A DNA stretch of 64,000 bases from Omphiscola glabra (GCA_964017045.1 OZ024797.1:13299062-13363061); one strand, 5' to 3'. Positions 14,101 to 29,100 are shown, numbered from the stretch's first letter. Notes: a model not told the origin generated them from the sequence alone. Made by a program: numbers and translations.

Positions 14101-17100
14101 CCCATCCCACTCCCAATCCCACCCCACTCCCCACACCACTCCCAACCCCACTCCCATCCCACTCCTCATCCCACTCCCCCATCCCACTCCCCACCCCACT
14201 CCTCATCCCACTCCCCATCCCACTCACCCAACCCACATCCGTCGATCAAAATGACAGTTATATGCCTTTTTAAATCTATAATATAATGCGATGTATTTAA
14301 ATATAATAAAGAGTTAAAATTTGCAATTTGTATATAATTAATTTATTGTTTGCGGCACGAGAAGTTGTACTGTCTAAAACTATGTTCCTTCACAAGAAAT
14401 TTTAAAAAGTGTATATCGTCGTTTATTTTGTTTTGATTTTCTTTATTGCGCTTAATGAAGAATTGACTTGCGATCAAATTGGCCCGTCAAGTCATTTTGG
14501 GTTGACCACTGGGGCGTCAGTTCAATTTTTTCAGGTGGGGGTGTGACCAAAAATTGGTCGGCTTGTTAAGTTGTATATTACTTGAGGTGCCACAGTACAC
14601 AGCAATTTAAATTTAAATAAATCCTTCAAATTCAGAGGGGGGGGGGGGGAGGACAAATGCCCCAACCTGCCCTACCCAAATGACGTCCCTGGTTGACCAC
14701 GCCTGCTTTAATTTAATAGAAGAAAGTATCCTCCGTTACGATGCCATTAGGCCGAGCTATGACGACATGACCTCTCTCGAGACAGAAAATCGTTTTCTTC
14801 AATTTGTAAAATTTCTATCCTACATTGCGAATATATTTTCATAGTAAATAAGAAAAATGGTAAAACGCTTATCTAATGCCAGCGATCCTGAACCCAGCGT
14901 AATCTCTATAGCAAGTCAATATCTCAAAAACCTGTGGTAACATTTTGATATTACGTTTGTGCGGCTACAAATCAAATGTTTGTGAATCCCTGCTAAATAA
15001 TGGTGTTGTAAGCTCAATATTTAAAATTGCAACGGAATGTGTTTTAAAACACTTCTTTGAAAATCTTCACTGGTTTTAATTTTTTTTTTTTAAATGTAAA
15101 AATTTAGAATTCACCTAACATATTTGTGAATAAAAGCTAATGCTAGTTGCTTTACTATACCATTCTTGCGGGTTTGTAGAGGTAAGATCAGTTGAATGTC
15201 ATGATGGCCCACAGGCACCACTGTAAAAACATGCAGCCAAGAATTGATTTAAAAAAAAAAAAGTTTACATATTTTAATAATACAAATTAAACTGCCATGT
15301 CTACGGGTGTTTTCTTGAACGTTCTTGAAACATCTGAGCTCATTTAGCTAACAATTTAAGCAGTAAACGTAGCTCAATTAAAGTAAAGTAAGTCTAAGTG
15401 TATCAATCTAGATGGAATATAGACCTGAAGAAAAACTTTGTATAGCATAATAGCTGGGACCTATGACTATGTAGAGCATAATAGCTGGACCTGTGATTGA
15501 AAATTACAGAGAATTCGGACTGTGTGAACGTCTAAAGATATGGACTAGCAGGACCAGATTGAGGCCCTTGGGGTGGGGGAGGGGGGTCGCTTGACACAGC
15601 CAAGGAAGGCGCCCGTAGATATGTTAGCATTGACCTTAGATATCGGCGAATATTTTGCGGAGCGCCATATTATTGTAGTTATTTGTAGACTATGTAGGTG
15701 CAATTGATTTGTTTAAGGCATTCGTTATTAGGGCTGTCAGTTTACCTGTATATAAAATCCATATACGTTTTATGGCTCTGTAGACTGGAGGCCCCGGGGG
15801 CCCTCATCATGATACTGAAAGGGCAATCCGGTTTAAAACATAAATTGAGGCTGTGATCTGTGAGATTGACCGCATATTTACTTTTACACCCTATGATGAT
15901 TTTGAAATATTCGAGGCACCTGCACTTTTGAAATCCCCTTTTTAAAGGTTAAAATAATTGTAACGTTTTCTTCAGTCTTGTCCTTAATCTATAGTATACA
16001 ATATTATTTCTTCTGTGTCAGCCTTGTTCAAAAGAATGATTGACTATGGCTCAGTGTTGCTGTTGTTGTTTCTTTTTTGATGTTTGTTTTTTTATGTTTG
16101 TTTTTTTGTTGTTTGTTTTCCACAATAAGAAGCCTATTTATATAGTAATAGTCTGGGTTGCGTAAGCGACCGCGTCCTCGGAGAAATTCGGGGGCGTCCA
16201 CATGGGGTTTTGCCTCTTCGCGGCGTGGCAGACTAGTAGGGGGGACTTGTCCACCCGAAGCTAAAAAACCCCGGCCAAACGCATGACTCCCAACGCAACG
16301 GGAGCTGCCACTAACATGATTACTAGTTGCTGTTAATGGGTATGAGGCTTGGGTGGCCCTCAAAACCCATGCCGATGATTTTAACTACGCGGCCGTGAGA
16401 AAGCCGCCCCTAGGCAACCGTTTCGTCCCGCCACTACCAACGTCCCGACCGAAAGACTCCCTGGGCGGTGGGGGTTGGTAACGCAACACCAAACCACCGG
16501 AGTGGAAGCAAAGCCGTCCTGACCCACAGAGAGTTAACTGCGGACGCTTTAAACGCAGCGTCCTCGGTCGACCGGGCCTCCTCTAGGTCAAGGGGGAGGT
16601 TCCCGGCGCCCTCCCGCACGGACTGGAGTCGGGTTAAGTCCTTCAGTGCTCTGGTTTGTGTGGGGGAGCGCCGGGGGGGGGGGGGCATTAAGAGCTCACG
16701 CTCGACGGCCCACCGATTCCATCTCTTATGCGACATATAGTAATAGTATAATAACTGGGCTATCAGATTGAGACTGAAAGCGATTAACAAGCTTAGTTGC
16801 CTTGCAGACGGACAAAAGTTATGCCCCATATTTGTATTTTGACATTTTAATTTTATTTAATATTCTTCAGTCACCAGAGAACAAAGCTGTGCATTTAGCA
16901 CCTACGGCTGCTGTAACGACGGTGTCACCTATGCCACGGGCCCTAATAAAGCTGGATGTCCAAGAAGTCATCTCATTGGTGGGTGCAAAGGCACGCGCTA
17001 CGGTTGCTGTAGTGACGGCGTCACGGCTGCCAGAGGCCCAAAGAGTCTTGGATGTAACGAAGAAGTTCGGCTTATCGGTGGCTGCGCGGGGACAAGATAT

Positions 17101-20100
17101 GGCTGCTGTGCTGACGGTCTAACTGCCGCTAGGGGAGAAAATAAATTAGGATGTCTGGAGAATCCTGTTATGAGCTGCAGGTCAACTCTATATGGGTGTT
17201 GTGAGGACGGAATCACCGCGGCGACAGGTAGTCTGTGATATAATTATGGTAGACTGGTAGAACTCCGTTTCCCTGTAGTTAATAGTTTAAGTTGTCCACA
17301 CTCATTATTCACTGTGACTCAAAAAAAAATATTTAAAAATTAAAGGCGAGCATTCCGTTCGTACTGTTTTACCAGCACAATACTCTGTAAAGATTTTTTT
17401 ACTGGTACTGGTAGGTCGGTGAGTTGTAACCAGTACCGTGAAGACAGTGGTGTAGGAATGGTGGGGGTGGGGTGGGGGGTTGGCTGTGGGGGGTGGGGCG
17501 CTCTGGGATACACTTTTTTTCTTTATATTATGTAGGGGTAGCATTTTGGCTCATGTAGAGTTTTTTTGTGGATGGGAGGCATCAACAGTCTTGGAAGGGA
17601 ACTGAATGAAGTTATTTCTAGTGGCACATCATCCAACCTAATTTATAATAAAAATAAAAGCTTTGGAATTATTTTTTATTTTAAATTTAAAACTACATTC
17701 CAGTAGTATATAACTTATAAACGTATAACACTTATTATAGTTATATAACTGAATAATAATAATAATAATAACCAAATGTTTGCATACATGTTTAATTATA
17801 ATGATGTTAACTTTGATATCTGAATAATAAGTTTAGAAGAGTACATATTTGGTATCTCATAACAGGACCCTATCAGAAAGGCTGCCCTCAGTCCAAGAAT
17901 GTGGTGTTAGGAGGGTGTGTTTCCACCCAATTCGGTTGTTGCCCCGATGGAGTCACTGCTGCAAAAGATGCCAAGAAAGAAAATTGTCCTTCATTTGATC
18001 AAGGTATATAATTATACTATATTAGACTATAGGGCCTACAAACAATACATTTACACATTCACAATGCTTAAACAAATTTACAGGCAGCTTAAGGGTTTCA
18101 TAATAATTAAAATTAGTGTTAGAACCCTCTGAAGCTTTAATGTATAAATATATTTTTTAATGATTGCTTCAATAAAAACTAAAAATATTCAGAAGACTGG
18201 CAGTATGACACCTTAATACAGACATCAACATATAAAAGAGAAAAGATATTAATGCAAAAGTTGTGTCAAATTAAACAAATGAAATTGTAAAATATTTAAA
18301 CACCTTAATCCATTTCCTTTCAACTTGTTTTTTAACTGTTCAAAAAGTTTAATCAAATTGAAGTGGCTATAGGTTCCAGAATTGAGAGGTTGGGATTAAA
18401 AAAACAATTTAAAATATTATTGTTGGGTTTGTAAGACCAAATGAGGTATCAAATGAAAGATAATTGAATGTTCTATACTTTAGAAATGTTAATTTTTCAG
18501 TTTTACTAAAATAAACTACTACAAATGACATCCCTAATCAAATTGAATTAAATTTTACCTTAGTTCTATACTATTAAAATTTAATCCTGTTTACAGACCT
18601 GTTTACTCTTTACGATTTTGGCGTACAATGTACGATTTTAAGGTGTATACATTATATACACTTTATGTTTTTTTTTCACTATTAAGATAATGCATTGAAC
18701 TATTTTGTGATGATATTGTAAGATTTTAAGAGTTTGAGGGTAAACAGGTCTGTAATTAGTCCGGTATAAGTACTCATTAATGGCTTATTACTTGCTGTTT
18801 TTCATTGAAATGACAAACCACATCAACACCGGGAAACTTTATGGAGACATATAATGACCTGACCTGTGAAAACATTTTTGTTTTGATAATTACATTATGA
18901 TGATTTAATATGCTGGAAATTATCAACTGTTTTTGTTTTATTTTACTTTTTTGATCAGTTCATTGTGGGCACATCAAAGATCCTGGAAAATGTCAAAATT
19001 ATTCCATGTTCTGGTACTTTGATAAACAGTATGGATCATGTCGTCAGTTTTGGTATGGTGGATGTGCAGGAAATCAAAACAGGTTTCCTTCTAGAGATGA
19101 CTGTGAGAGCAAATGTGTACAAGTGGAAGGGCCAGGTAAAAAAATATTCTATTAGACTCATTATTGATAAGCTGATTTTTTTATGTGAAAGAAATTTTAA
19201 TAGAATATATATCTATATAACCAAAAGTGTTTTAGTTTGACAGAACAAGTTTTTGTTGTTGTTGCTTAGACTCTGCTGCTTATGTTGGGGCCCTATTATG
19301 TGTAATAATTAAAATGACCTTATCCACAAATTGTTATTTCCAATTTATTATTTTTTTCTTTCTTGTTCTATTGAAGTTACTTTTAGCTCATGATTAGCTT
19401 AAGGCTTGCATTGCTTATGATTGAGATTGAATTTAATACTGAATATAGAAAAACAGCTAATGTAGGTAATGAAATAATAACTAATGTTTAATGAGCAGAA
19501 AAGCTGCAATTATTTCAAAAATGCTCCATGAATACAGTTTTAATTTAAAAATGAGAAAAATACATATTACCATATTTTTAAAAGGTATTTTTGAGTAATT
19601 TTTAACATTCAAGAATTATAATGAGTTTTAGATGAATTAGACACAAACATTTTGTGACAATATAACAATATATGTTAAGCTTTAATAATAATTTTACATA
19701 ATGCACAGGGAAACGTTTCGACAGATGCCTTCATCAGTATGACAACATTATTATTAAAGCTTAACATATATTGTTATATTGACACAAATTTTTAGTGTCT
19801 AATTAATATATTTTAAAGCTTTATCGCAGTCCTACACTTTTATAATTAGTGATTTTTATGTTGTTTCATTAAAATTAATTGTTATTTTGCTGTGGGTCAT
19901 CTTTAAAGCCAGAACATTCAATAATATTATTTTGGCTTTTATATATATATAAAGATTACTTAATTATAAAATTTTCTCTCAGGTGCCTGCAGGTTACCTG
20001 TAGTGGCTGGTGTGTGTAAGTCAATCAAGAAACGCTTCTTTCATAACTTCACTTCTGGTGAATGTGAAGAGTTTGATTATGGTTGTAATGGAAACAGTAA

Positions 20101-23100
20101 TAACTTTGAAACCGTTGAAGAGTGTCGATCCAGGTGTAAAAAGATTGATACAACTTCCATCACTAATGGTAAATTATTTTCTCATTTTGTTTATTTATTT
20201 TTGTTGATTATGTTTTCTCCATCTTAAATCTTAAAATCCAACTTATATAAAATATTCCTTAAAGAATAACAGCAATTAGAAATCCTTTTGTTAAGTGTGC
20301 ATTAAGAAGAGTAAATGGAATAAACATTTTATATATGAAGTGGCAGGAACTATTTCTTGGCCATTTTAGAACTAAAATAAGCATCATGGCATACAAAATT
20401 AAATGAATGATTATTTATTACTTTTATTTGGAAATAATTAATTTTCTATTGATTTTTTATGGGTTTACATTTCTTTTCAAAGTTATTTATTAATTATTTT
20501 TTTTTTTAAATTCCATTTTTTGGGGCCAATTTTAAAACAAATTATATTTTCTGTTATTTATCTTTGGACAGCTCCTGCTCGTGGATGTTCAAGTTCACCA
20601 TGCTTAAATGGTTTTGACTGCCTTTCCCTTCAAAATGGATCTTACATTTGTAATTGCAACCCTGAATGGGGTAAAAATTGCGCCAGTCCTCCTGACTACT
20701 GGTGTTTTTCTCACGTATGTTTATCTATAATGTATTAATGGAGATAGGTAAAGAAAACTTGTGCTAATTATTCCTGCATGCTTTTAATTTTTTTCTAAAT
20801 TGTTTATAAAAAATCATTAAGCTATGTAAAATTAGAATCAATCTTTTAGATTCTCTAAATATTTGTAATATAGCAGAACCTAATACTGTTTCAAGTGAAA
20901 GAAAAATCATGTATTAAAAAAACGCTGTAATATTAAGTTAATTTAATGACATTGAAGATATGTGCAATATTTAATTACTTTATTTAATTAATTGATGAAA
21001 ATAAAAATCTATAGTTTCATTTGATAACCACTAGGATGAATGTGGCCAAGGTCTGAAATGTGTGAGGAGAAGGACATGTGATAGTAAAAGAGTTTGTGCA
21101 GTTTATGCCAGGTGTTCACGTAAGAAAAAAGACCTCTCTATTTTTCAATTTAAATGTTATTGCTCTTATTTTATATAATTATAAAGAACTTTATGTTCCT
21201 TTAACTTGAACTATTTTTACTTTAATAATTTAAGAAGAGCAAACACATAATAATTTACAAAATACATAAGAAAGTTAATATACATTTTTTTTTCAACCTG
21301 TTCAAAATTAATTCATCTCATGTAGGCCTACTGAAAGAGAAATGAGTTTAATGAAATGTTTGCTTTGTGATCATTAAACATCTCAAGGGAGATAATTATG
21401 TGTTCAAATTTTATTGAATGTTTAGTGTGACAATTTATTTGAATAAACAAATAGGGCAACATATCAAATATGGATTTACTTATCTGCTCACTTCTCCTTT
21501 CCAGCTTCTTCAATTTTTGTGACATGTGATAAGTCTTCTTGTGGTTCCAACCAGGACTGTGTCAATGATGAATCATATTATGGTGGCTTTTTCTGTACAG
21601 AGAAATGTAAGATAACACCACAAAGAAATGCTTGCGTCTAAAATCTATTCTTGCAATTACCAAGTGTGTTACCTAGGGTTGCCAGTTGTGTTTTACCTTC
21701 TCTTGACATTATGTTTAAAGAAATTGCATCTGAATAAACAAATTCTGGATTAAACTTTCGGAAGGTTGTTTTTTTTAATTGATACTTGTTTGTTATGAAT
21801 TTGAGATCAGCGAATGCAACTTTTTCATAAAAATCTCCTTTTATTTCTGTTTCGCTATAAAATAGACTTCACCTATTATTATTTTTATGTATATTTTTTT
21901 TATTTATTTTGACAGCTGCGTATACAAGATCTGCCAAGGTAGTTTTAGGTTGTAGGGTCTCAGAATTTGGTTGTTGTCCTAATCAGCTGACACCTGCAAC
22001 TGGGCCAAACTATCGGGGATGTAAACAGAGCTGTGAGGTAATGATCCTCTTAAATTTATTACACATAAGAGTTTTGAATTCTCTTTTCCAGGGTGATGAA
22101 TAACATCTGCCTTATAAAAAATCCTCTTTAAGTGGTCATATAAAAACAATGTAGCCTATATTTTTAAGCTGTGAAATTATTATTATTATTATTTTTTTTT
22201 TTGCATTTATATCTGGTTTTTCCATTCTACCTTTAAAAATTTTGATCACTTCAAGTTACAAGATTTTAATTGGGGCAAAAAATAAAATAGTTTACATGAG
22301 GCAAAATTGAAATAATTTACATGAGGCAAATTGAAAAATAGTTTACATGAGGCAAAATTGAAATAGTTGAATAGTTTACATGAGGCAAAATTGAAAAAGT
22401 TTACTTGAAGCAAAATTGAAATAGTTTATTTGAGACAAAATTGAAATAGTTTACTTGAGACAAAATTGAAATAGTTTACTTGAAGCAAAATTGAAATACT
22501 TTACTTGAGACAAAATTGAAATAGTTTACTTGAAGCAAAATTGAAATACTTTACTTGAGGCAAAATTGAAATAGTTTACTTGAAGCAAAATTGAAATAGT
22601 TTACTTGAGACAAAATTGAAATAGTTTACTTGAGGCAAAATAGAAATAGTTTAGTTGAACCAAAATTGAAATAGTTTACTTGAGGCAAAATTGAAATAGT
22701 TTACTTGAGGCAAAATTGAAATAGTTTACTTGAAGCAAAATTGAAATAGTTTACTTGAGACAAAATTGAAATAGTTTACTTGAGGCAAAATTGAAATAGT
22801 TTACTGAAGCAAAATTGAAATACCAGTAGTCTACTTGAGACAAAATTGAAATACTTTACTTGAAGCAAAATTGAAATAGTTTACTTGAGGCAAAATTGAA
22901 ATAGTTTACTTGAGGCAAAATTGAAATAGTTTACTTGAGACAAAATTGAAATAGTTTACTTGAGACAAAATTGAAATAGTTTACTTGAGGCAAAATTGAA
23001 ATAGTTTACTTGAATCAAAATTGAAATAGTTTACTTGAGACAAAATTGAAATAGTTTACTTGAGGCAAAATAGAAATAGTTTACTCAAAGCAAAATTGAA

Positions 23101-26100
23101 ATAGTTTATTCGAAGCAAAATTTAAAAAAAAAAATTATAATACACAACCCAAATTTTTTGTAATCTGGAACACATCTAGACCACCACCTACAAATGCTGC
23201 AGAGATGGTGTAACCCCCGCTGATGGCCCGAACTATGAAGGATGTGAGGTAGAGGGTTCTGGTGAAATCCCTTGCGAAAAATCTTTATTTGGATGCTGTG
23301 AAGATGGTGTGACTGCTGCTACTGGACCAAGGGGCAGAGGTTGTGGGGATACACCTGATTCTGAAGACAGAGTTCCCACGACAACGGCAAAGCCTGTGAC
23401 TAAAGTGGATACAACCAGCTCGCAGAAGATAGGTTGGCTGAATTAATTTTTTTCAGTTTACACAATCATTATAAACAAGGACAGCATTGACACAATCATC
23501 ATAAACAAGGACAGCATTGAAACAATCATCATAAACAAGGACAGCATTGACACAATCATCATAAACAGGGACAGCATTGACACAATCATCATAAACAAGG
23601 ACAGCATTGAAACAATCATCATAAACAAGGACAGCATTGACACAATCATTATAAACAGGGACAGCATTGACACAATCATCATAAACAAGGACAGCATTGA
23701 CAAAATCATTATAAACAGGGACAGCATTGACACAATCATAAACAAGGACAGCATTGCAATAGAATGTATTTTCTATATGACGGTGTGTTTAGCAGGGCGA
23801 ACAAGAAATGTTGATAACCAAAAATGTTGACACCTGAAAATGATGATACCCGGTACCTAATTTAATAACAGAATGGTTAAAAGTTGGTATCTTTAAAACC
23901 AATCATCTGTTAAATAAAAAAGTTGGTATCTTTAAAACCAATCATCTGTTAAATAAAAAAGTTGGTATCTTTGAAACCAATCATCTGTTAAATTAAATAA
24001 ATTTTTTCATGAGATTAAGTATTCTTTTTTGTGTACAAATATTTCTGTTTACCCATAGGTTAAATTTTTTACTCTACTAAAGGAAATTTATTCTAAAGAA
24101 TTATTTAATTAATCCAATTTGTCTTACTTTTATTATTCAATTAATTTCAATGACCCTAATATACAAATTTTTGTAAATTAAAATATGGAGTTGCATTTGC
24201 GATATGGTGAAAATAAACAGAACTACACCTACATTTTAGTCATTGACAATATTATAGCCACCTGCATTATTCATGCACCCTGATCATGCGACATAAGTTT
24301 CCACCTGATATATTAAAAAAAAATAATAATTCTAGGACATTCTATAATTTTTTTTGATTAGATCAGGTTAGTCATTGACAATATTATAGCCACCTGCATT
24401 ATTCATGCACCTTGATCATGCGACATTAGTTTCCACCTGATCTATTCAAAAATTCTAGAATGTCCTTGCACTAGATTTAAACATAATTTTTTTGCGGATC
24501 TCATAATACCAGAAATAAATATTCCTAATTAAATCCCCCCTTTATTTTTGAACAGGAAAATGCAAGGCCATTGCTTCTACTGTGAAGTGCACGAACTTCA
24601 CAGTGAGGTGGAGATTTGATGAGAAGAGAAAGGAATGTGAACGTCACTGGTGGGGAGGTTGTCAGGACAACGGAAATGTCTTTGATACAAAGGAGGATTG
24701 TGAAGCCCTGTGCAAGAAAGGTGTCCTCATTGCTGAAAATGTTGACCTGGGTAGGTCTGTTTGAAGTGGTTGGCGTAGACAACTCAGATTGTCAATAGTT
24801 AAATTTAACTCTGATAGAAGGATAAAATAGTGAACTCATATATAAGTGGTATAAAATAGTGAACTCAGATATAAGTGACATAACATAGTGAACTCAGTTA
24901 TAAGTGACATAACAGTGAACTCAGATATAAGTGACATAACATAGTGAACTTAGATATATGTGATATAAAATAGTGAACTCTGATTAAGTTATAAAACATA
25001 AACACATAAAGAATGAGTGAAGCACTTTTTCTTTTCAACATCCAGATTTTATCAACATCTGTGACATGCCAAGTGACACAGGCCCCTGCAGAGCCAGCAT
25101 GCCGAGGTACTACTACAACCCCAGAGAGCGCAAGTGCATTGGATTTATTTTTGGGGGCTGTCAAGGAAATGAAAACAATTTTGTGACATTGGCAGATTGC
25201 CAGAGAGAATGCCTGGGAGCTGTCACAACACCTGCGCCAATTCCAGATGCAGTTACCCCTCAGTTGGGCAGGAATATCTGTAAGTATTCAGTCCCTTTAT
25301 TAGGGGTGCGAACTTTTCAACTGATTTTTCAAATTATGAATAGTTTGCGGTGAAAGACTTTTTTAAAACTTGAAATGGTGCCAATTTTTGGGTGTCCTCT
25401 CCTTGCAAGTATGTGGCCCTGCCAGGTATATAGCAAACAAGATAGGGCTAATTTGAGATATTTCCAGGCAGCCCCAGAAATACTTACCACTTTGACATGC
25501 TAAAGGCCTTACAAGCATCAGCCCATCACCCCCTGACACACTACTATACACATAAGGGAATGGTATTGTTGTGCTTCACAAGGTTGGTGCTTGTATCATC
25601 TGAATGAAAGTGTGTGCTTGTTTTTTTGGCATGTCTGTGGGTAAACAATGTCATCAGCAGAGCTGCCTTTTATATTTAGATTTGATGTTGGAGAAATCAA
25701 GACAAGGTCAAAGGTCACTGAATAGATTAATATTTATTTTAAAAATCTTCCATTACATCTGACGAGTTTGTTTATTTGTTTTTGTCATCTTTGGGAATAC
25801 ATTTCTGTAGACTTTGGTTATCTGAGAGCTGAAATCTGGACTACAGTTTATTCTGGCAACACATTTTAACTTTCAAATTTTTTTTGCAGATTCTTGATTG
25901 ACTAATTCCTTTTTCATTTCTAAGTCAATATTTAGAAAGTTTTAAAAGACTACAATCCATTAAAATTGACATTAAAAATGGTTTGGCACCTAAAAAATGT
26001 TTTTTTTTTTATGGCTATTTTCATGCTTTATTTACATATCTCAGTAACCCTGACTGGTGATTCATCACTTGAAGCTGGACAAGAACTTAAACTGACCTGC

Positions 26101-29100
26101 TCGGCCATTGGCAAATCTCAGGTGAAGCTCGAGTGGTTCATTAATGGTGAGCCAGTGTCTGGTATGAGGAATGTGGGGTTGAAAGGCCGAAGTGCAGTGG
26201 CCTCCAACAGCTACCAACAGGTTGCAGAGCTGATCATTGCCAGAGCCCAAGTGGAGAATTCTGGAACATATTACTGCCGCAGTTCTTCTGGCGAAGTAGA
26301 GAAGATTATTATATCAGTTAGGGACTCAGGTAAAAATTAAGTTGTTTGATAGAGTTGTGCTGATATTATATTATCAAATAAAGTTTCAATGATGAATCTT
26401 GATTGAAAGCTTTTTTATATCAATTGGTTGACACTTGGAACTTGATTGAAATCTTGAACATTTTTATACCAATTGGCTGACACTTGAAACTTGATTGAAA
26501 TCTTGAACATTTTTATACCAATTAGTTGACTAGTCACATGAATGGTATAAGAAATCATTGCAAGGTAAATTTTCGGCCTCACAAATTGATATGAAAAATG
26601 TATGGTGAGAAAGTTTCAAGGCTAATGTGCTGTTGTGGTCCCCTTATTGGGAGTCACTTCCTTTGTTTATGATAGATTTAGGGTTCGGGTTAGGGTGAGC
26701 GACAGAGGGACCAGTAGCGTGCAATAACCAGTTTCAAATATTTAGTCTATGAACAGAGAAAGTTATCAGAGAAATCATCAAGAGAAAGTTATCAGAGAAA
26801 TCGTCAAGAGAAAGTTATCAGAGAAATCATCAAGAGAAAGTTATCAGAGAAATCGTCAAGAGAAAGTTACATTTATTTTTCAAACTGAAATGTGTTAGCC
26901 TTGTGGTGCAATGCAAATGCTGTCGGCCTCTCCACTTGGAGTGAGTTTGAGGCTATCTGAGGTTATCCCAAGCAATTGGCAAATAGCTGGGTGGAATGAA
27001 CTTTTCATTTAAGTTTGACAGCCATATTTAGTGAGAAGGTAAACCTCAAGTACAGAATCTCCACCACCAAAGTAATAAAATAGCCAAGTTGGTGGTGCAC
27101 TGAAAATGTTGGCACTCTATGCAAAATATCTCAAGTGTCAACAGACTAAATGTACTATAAGCTTTAAATGTAGTTTTATATATATTTATTCCAAACTTTG
27201 AGAGCTCTAGTTTACTAACTCTTTAAGTGTGTTACTACAACCAATCAACATTCCAATTAATGAGATCATTGAAAAATAAATATTCTGTTCTTTAACAGGG
27301 GATATTGTCCCAAGGACAACACCTACTCCAACAAGAACAACATCAACTACAACTGAAGTCCCAAGAAATGTTAATAGTTCAAGTTGGTTTTTTTAAAATA
27401 TTTTTCTTCTCTACAACAATTTGTCTCAAAGGACTAGAGATTGTGAACAAGAATTTTAGATAAACTTTATTTGATTCTAGATGAAGTTAACTTATATTAT
27501 TGCCAACTGCCGTTAAGATAATTTAAAAGAAAAACTTATAATTATAATATAAATATTTTTTTAAAGCAAACAAATTTAATTAAACCAAGGCCAGGGACAA
27601 TAAGGCCAGATAGATGGTTATTAATCTAAATTCACATTAAAACTGTTTTCAGTTACAAATTATGTGAATATCATTTGACTCTTGTTGCAGTTACTATGAG
27701 AGGAGAATCAAATGTTGAAACGGGTTCAACTATCAGCATTACATGCCGGGCGTCAGGACCTCGACGACCGTCAGAGATAAATTGGCTTATCAATGGCTAC
27801 AGAGTTCGTCAGGAGCTGGGAGGTCCATCAATAAGTACTTACCAAGACCCAAGGTCAAGGAATGCTCTAGTCAGTGACCTCACAATACGAAATGCCGAGT
27901 CCAAGGATGAAGGGACTTATGTTTGTAGAAGTGTTCCCTATAATGACATGCATAAAATGACCGTTGCTGTTAAAGAGAAAACAGGTGTGTGAAAACAGGG
28001 GGTGATCAGCAGGGATTATCAGGGTTGGATTTCAGCCTGTCTTAGCTCTAACTACTTACATGTTTTGGTGGACCAATATTTTTCTATTAGTCTTAAAAGT
28101 AAGACTAAAAAAAAAAAAATTTAGTAAGTCAGTCCAACATAATGTAAATCCCTCATAGCAAATTGTGCAATGCTGGTCAGTTTTTTTCTCCACACACTTG
28201 CCCAGCCTGCCACATAATAACTAACACTCACTCAGGGCACACAAGCAGCCTGACTGTCAAACACTTGACTACTCAGGGCACACAAACAGTCTGACTGTCA
28301 AACACTTGACTACTGAAGTTTAAATCTATTCTGGTGAGAAGGTGGCTTTTTCTTTATTTAAACACCTAAATGTTTATGTCTGCCTCTATCACAAAATTTA
28401 CACGAATTTTAAGTTTAGCCAAGCATTCCAGTATTTTGAGAAGTTTATCATCAAGTAAAGATGATAAAACCATTAAACAGACTGATGTAGAATATTTTAA
28501 AATTGATCCCTTAAAATGTATTGATTATCTTATAACTTCATTTTTTTTTTTAAAGTACCCTGGTTCTAAATGGGGTTATTTCTAAGAGGATTTACATGAA
28601 CCTAGGGTTATGCATGAGGAGGTTAAGATGGTTTACAATTCTAATTAATTTGAATGGGGTGAACAGACCTGTTTACCCTCAAACTATTAAAATTGTACAT
28701 TATCATCACAAAATCATTCAATACATTATCTTAATAGTAAAAAAAAAATATACAGCAAATGTAATTTATACACCTCAAAATTGTACGTTGTACGCCAAAT
28801 TGGTAAGAGTAAACAGGTCTGGGTTAAGAACATCCCTAATTTAGAGAAACTTGGAGAAAAAGAGAAAACAGAATGTGATTGGGTTTGATATTTTAAAGAC
28901 AAAATCAATCTTTATATTTCCTGTGGAATAGTTATACCAGACCAACCAGGCACAGCTACAGCCCCAGAGACAACAGCCAATGATCCTGCTGGTAAGAGAA
29001 TACTGTACCCCAATATAAACACAATTAGATTCTGGTCTTGTGTTATATAACGTTTACTTATAGTTACTAATTTCATCTCATATAAACTTCATTAGATTCT

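Larger units (their letters stand above)
2101..16870 (+). other. Gene A intron 1 (14.8 kb, repeat-filled)
   Basis: GT at 2101 and a CTTCAG acceptor before 16871. I found no TSP1 (W-x-x-W-x-x-C-S) or spacer-like exon in it, though short exons without long ORFs could escape. It holds the SPIN-like copies at 2668 and 5259, arrays at 3571, 4912, 6047, 12158, 12900 and 13888, a LINE fragment at 10664, and TIR elements at 11400, 13388 and 16153. The stretch 7080-10660 is AT-rich with poly-T/poly-A runs and otherwise shows only an inverted repeat (8.2/10.3 kb). Confidence 0.5.

Noticed and set aside
16028..16829. GC-rich ORFs on both strands suggesting a coding island
   Set aside because: The block is a dispersed element repeated in inverted form at 49291; the ORFs are not preserved between the copies.
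16802..17122. 106-codon ORF starting with ATG over gene A exon 2
   Set aside because: Wrong frame: the repeating Cys-Cys-x-Asp-Gly pattern appears only in another frame that has no local ATG but has an acceptor and donor in phase.
26885..27110. tRNA-derived SINE-like patches ('agccttgtggtgcaatgc', 'gagtttgaggct')
   Set aside because: A-box and B-box resemblance is too weak and no tail or target duplication was seen.
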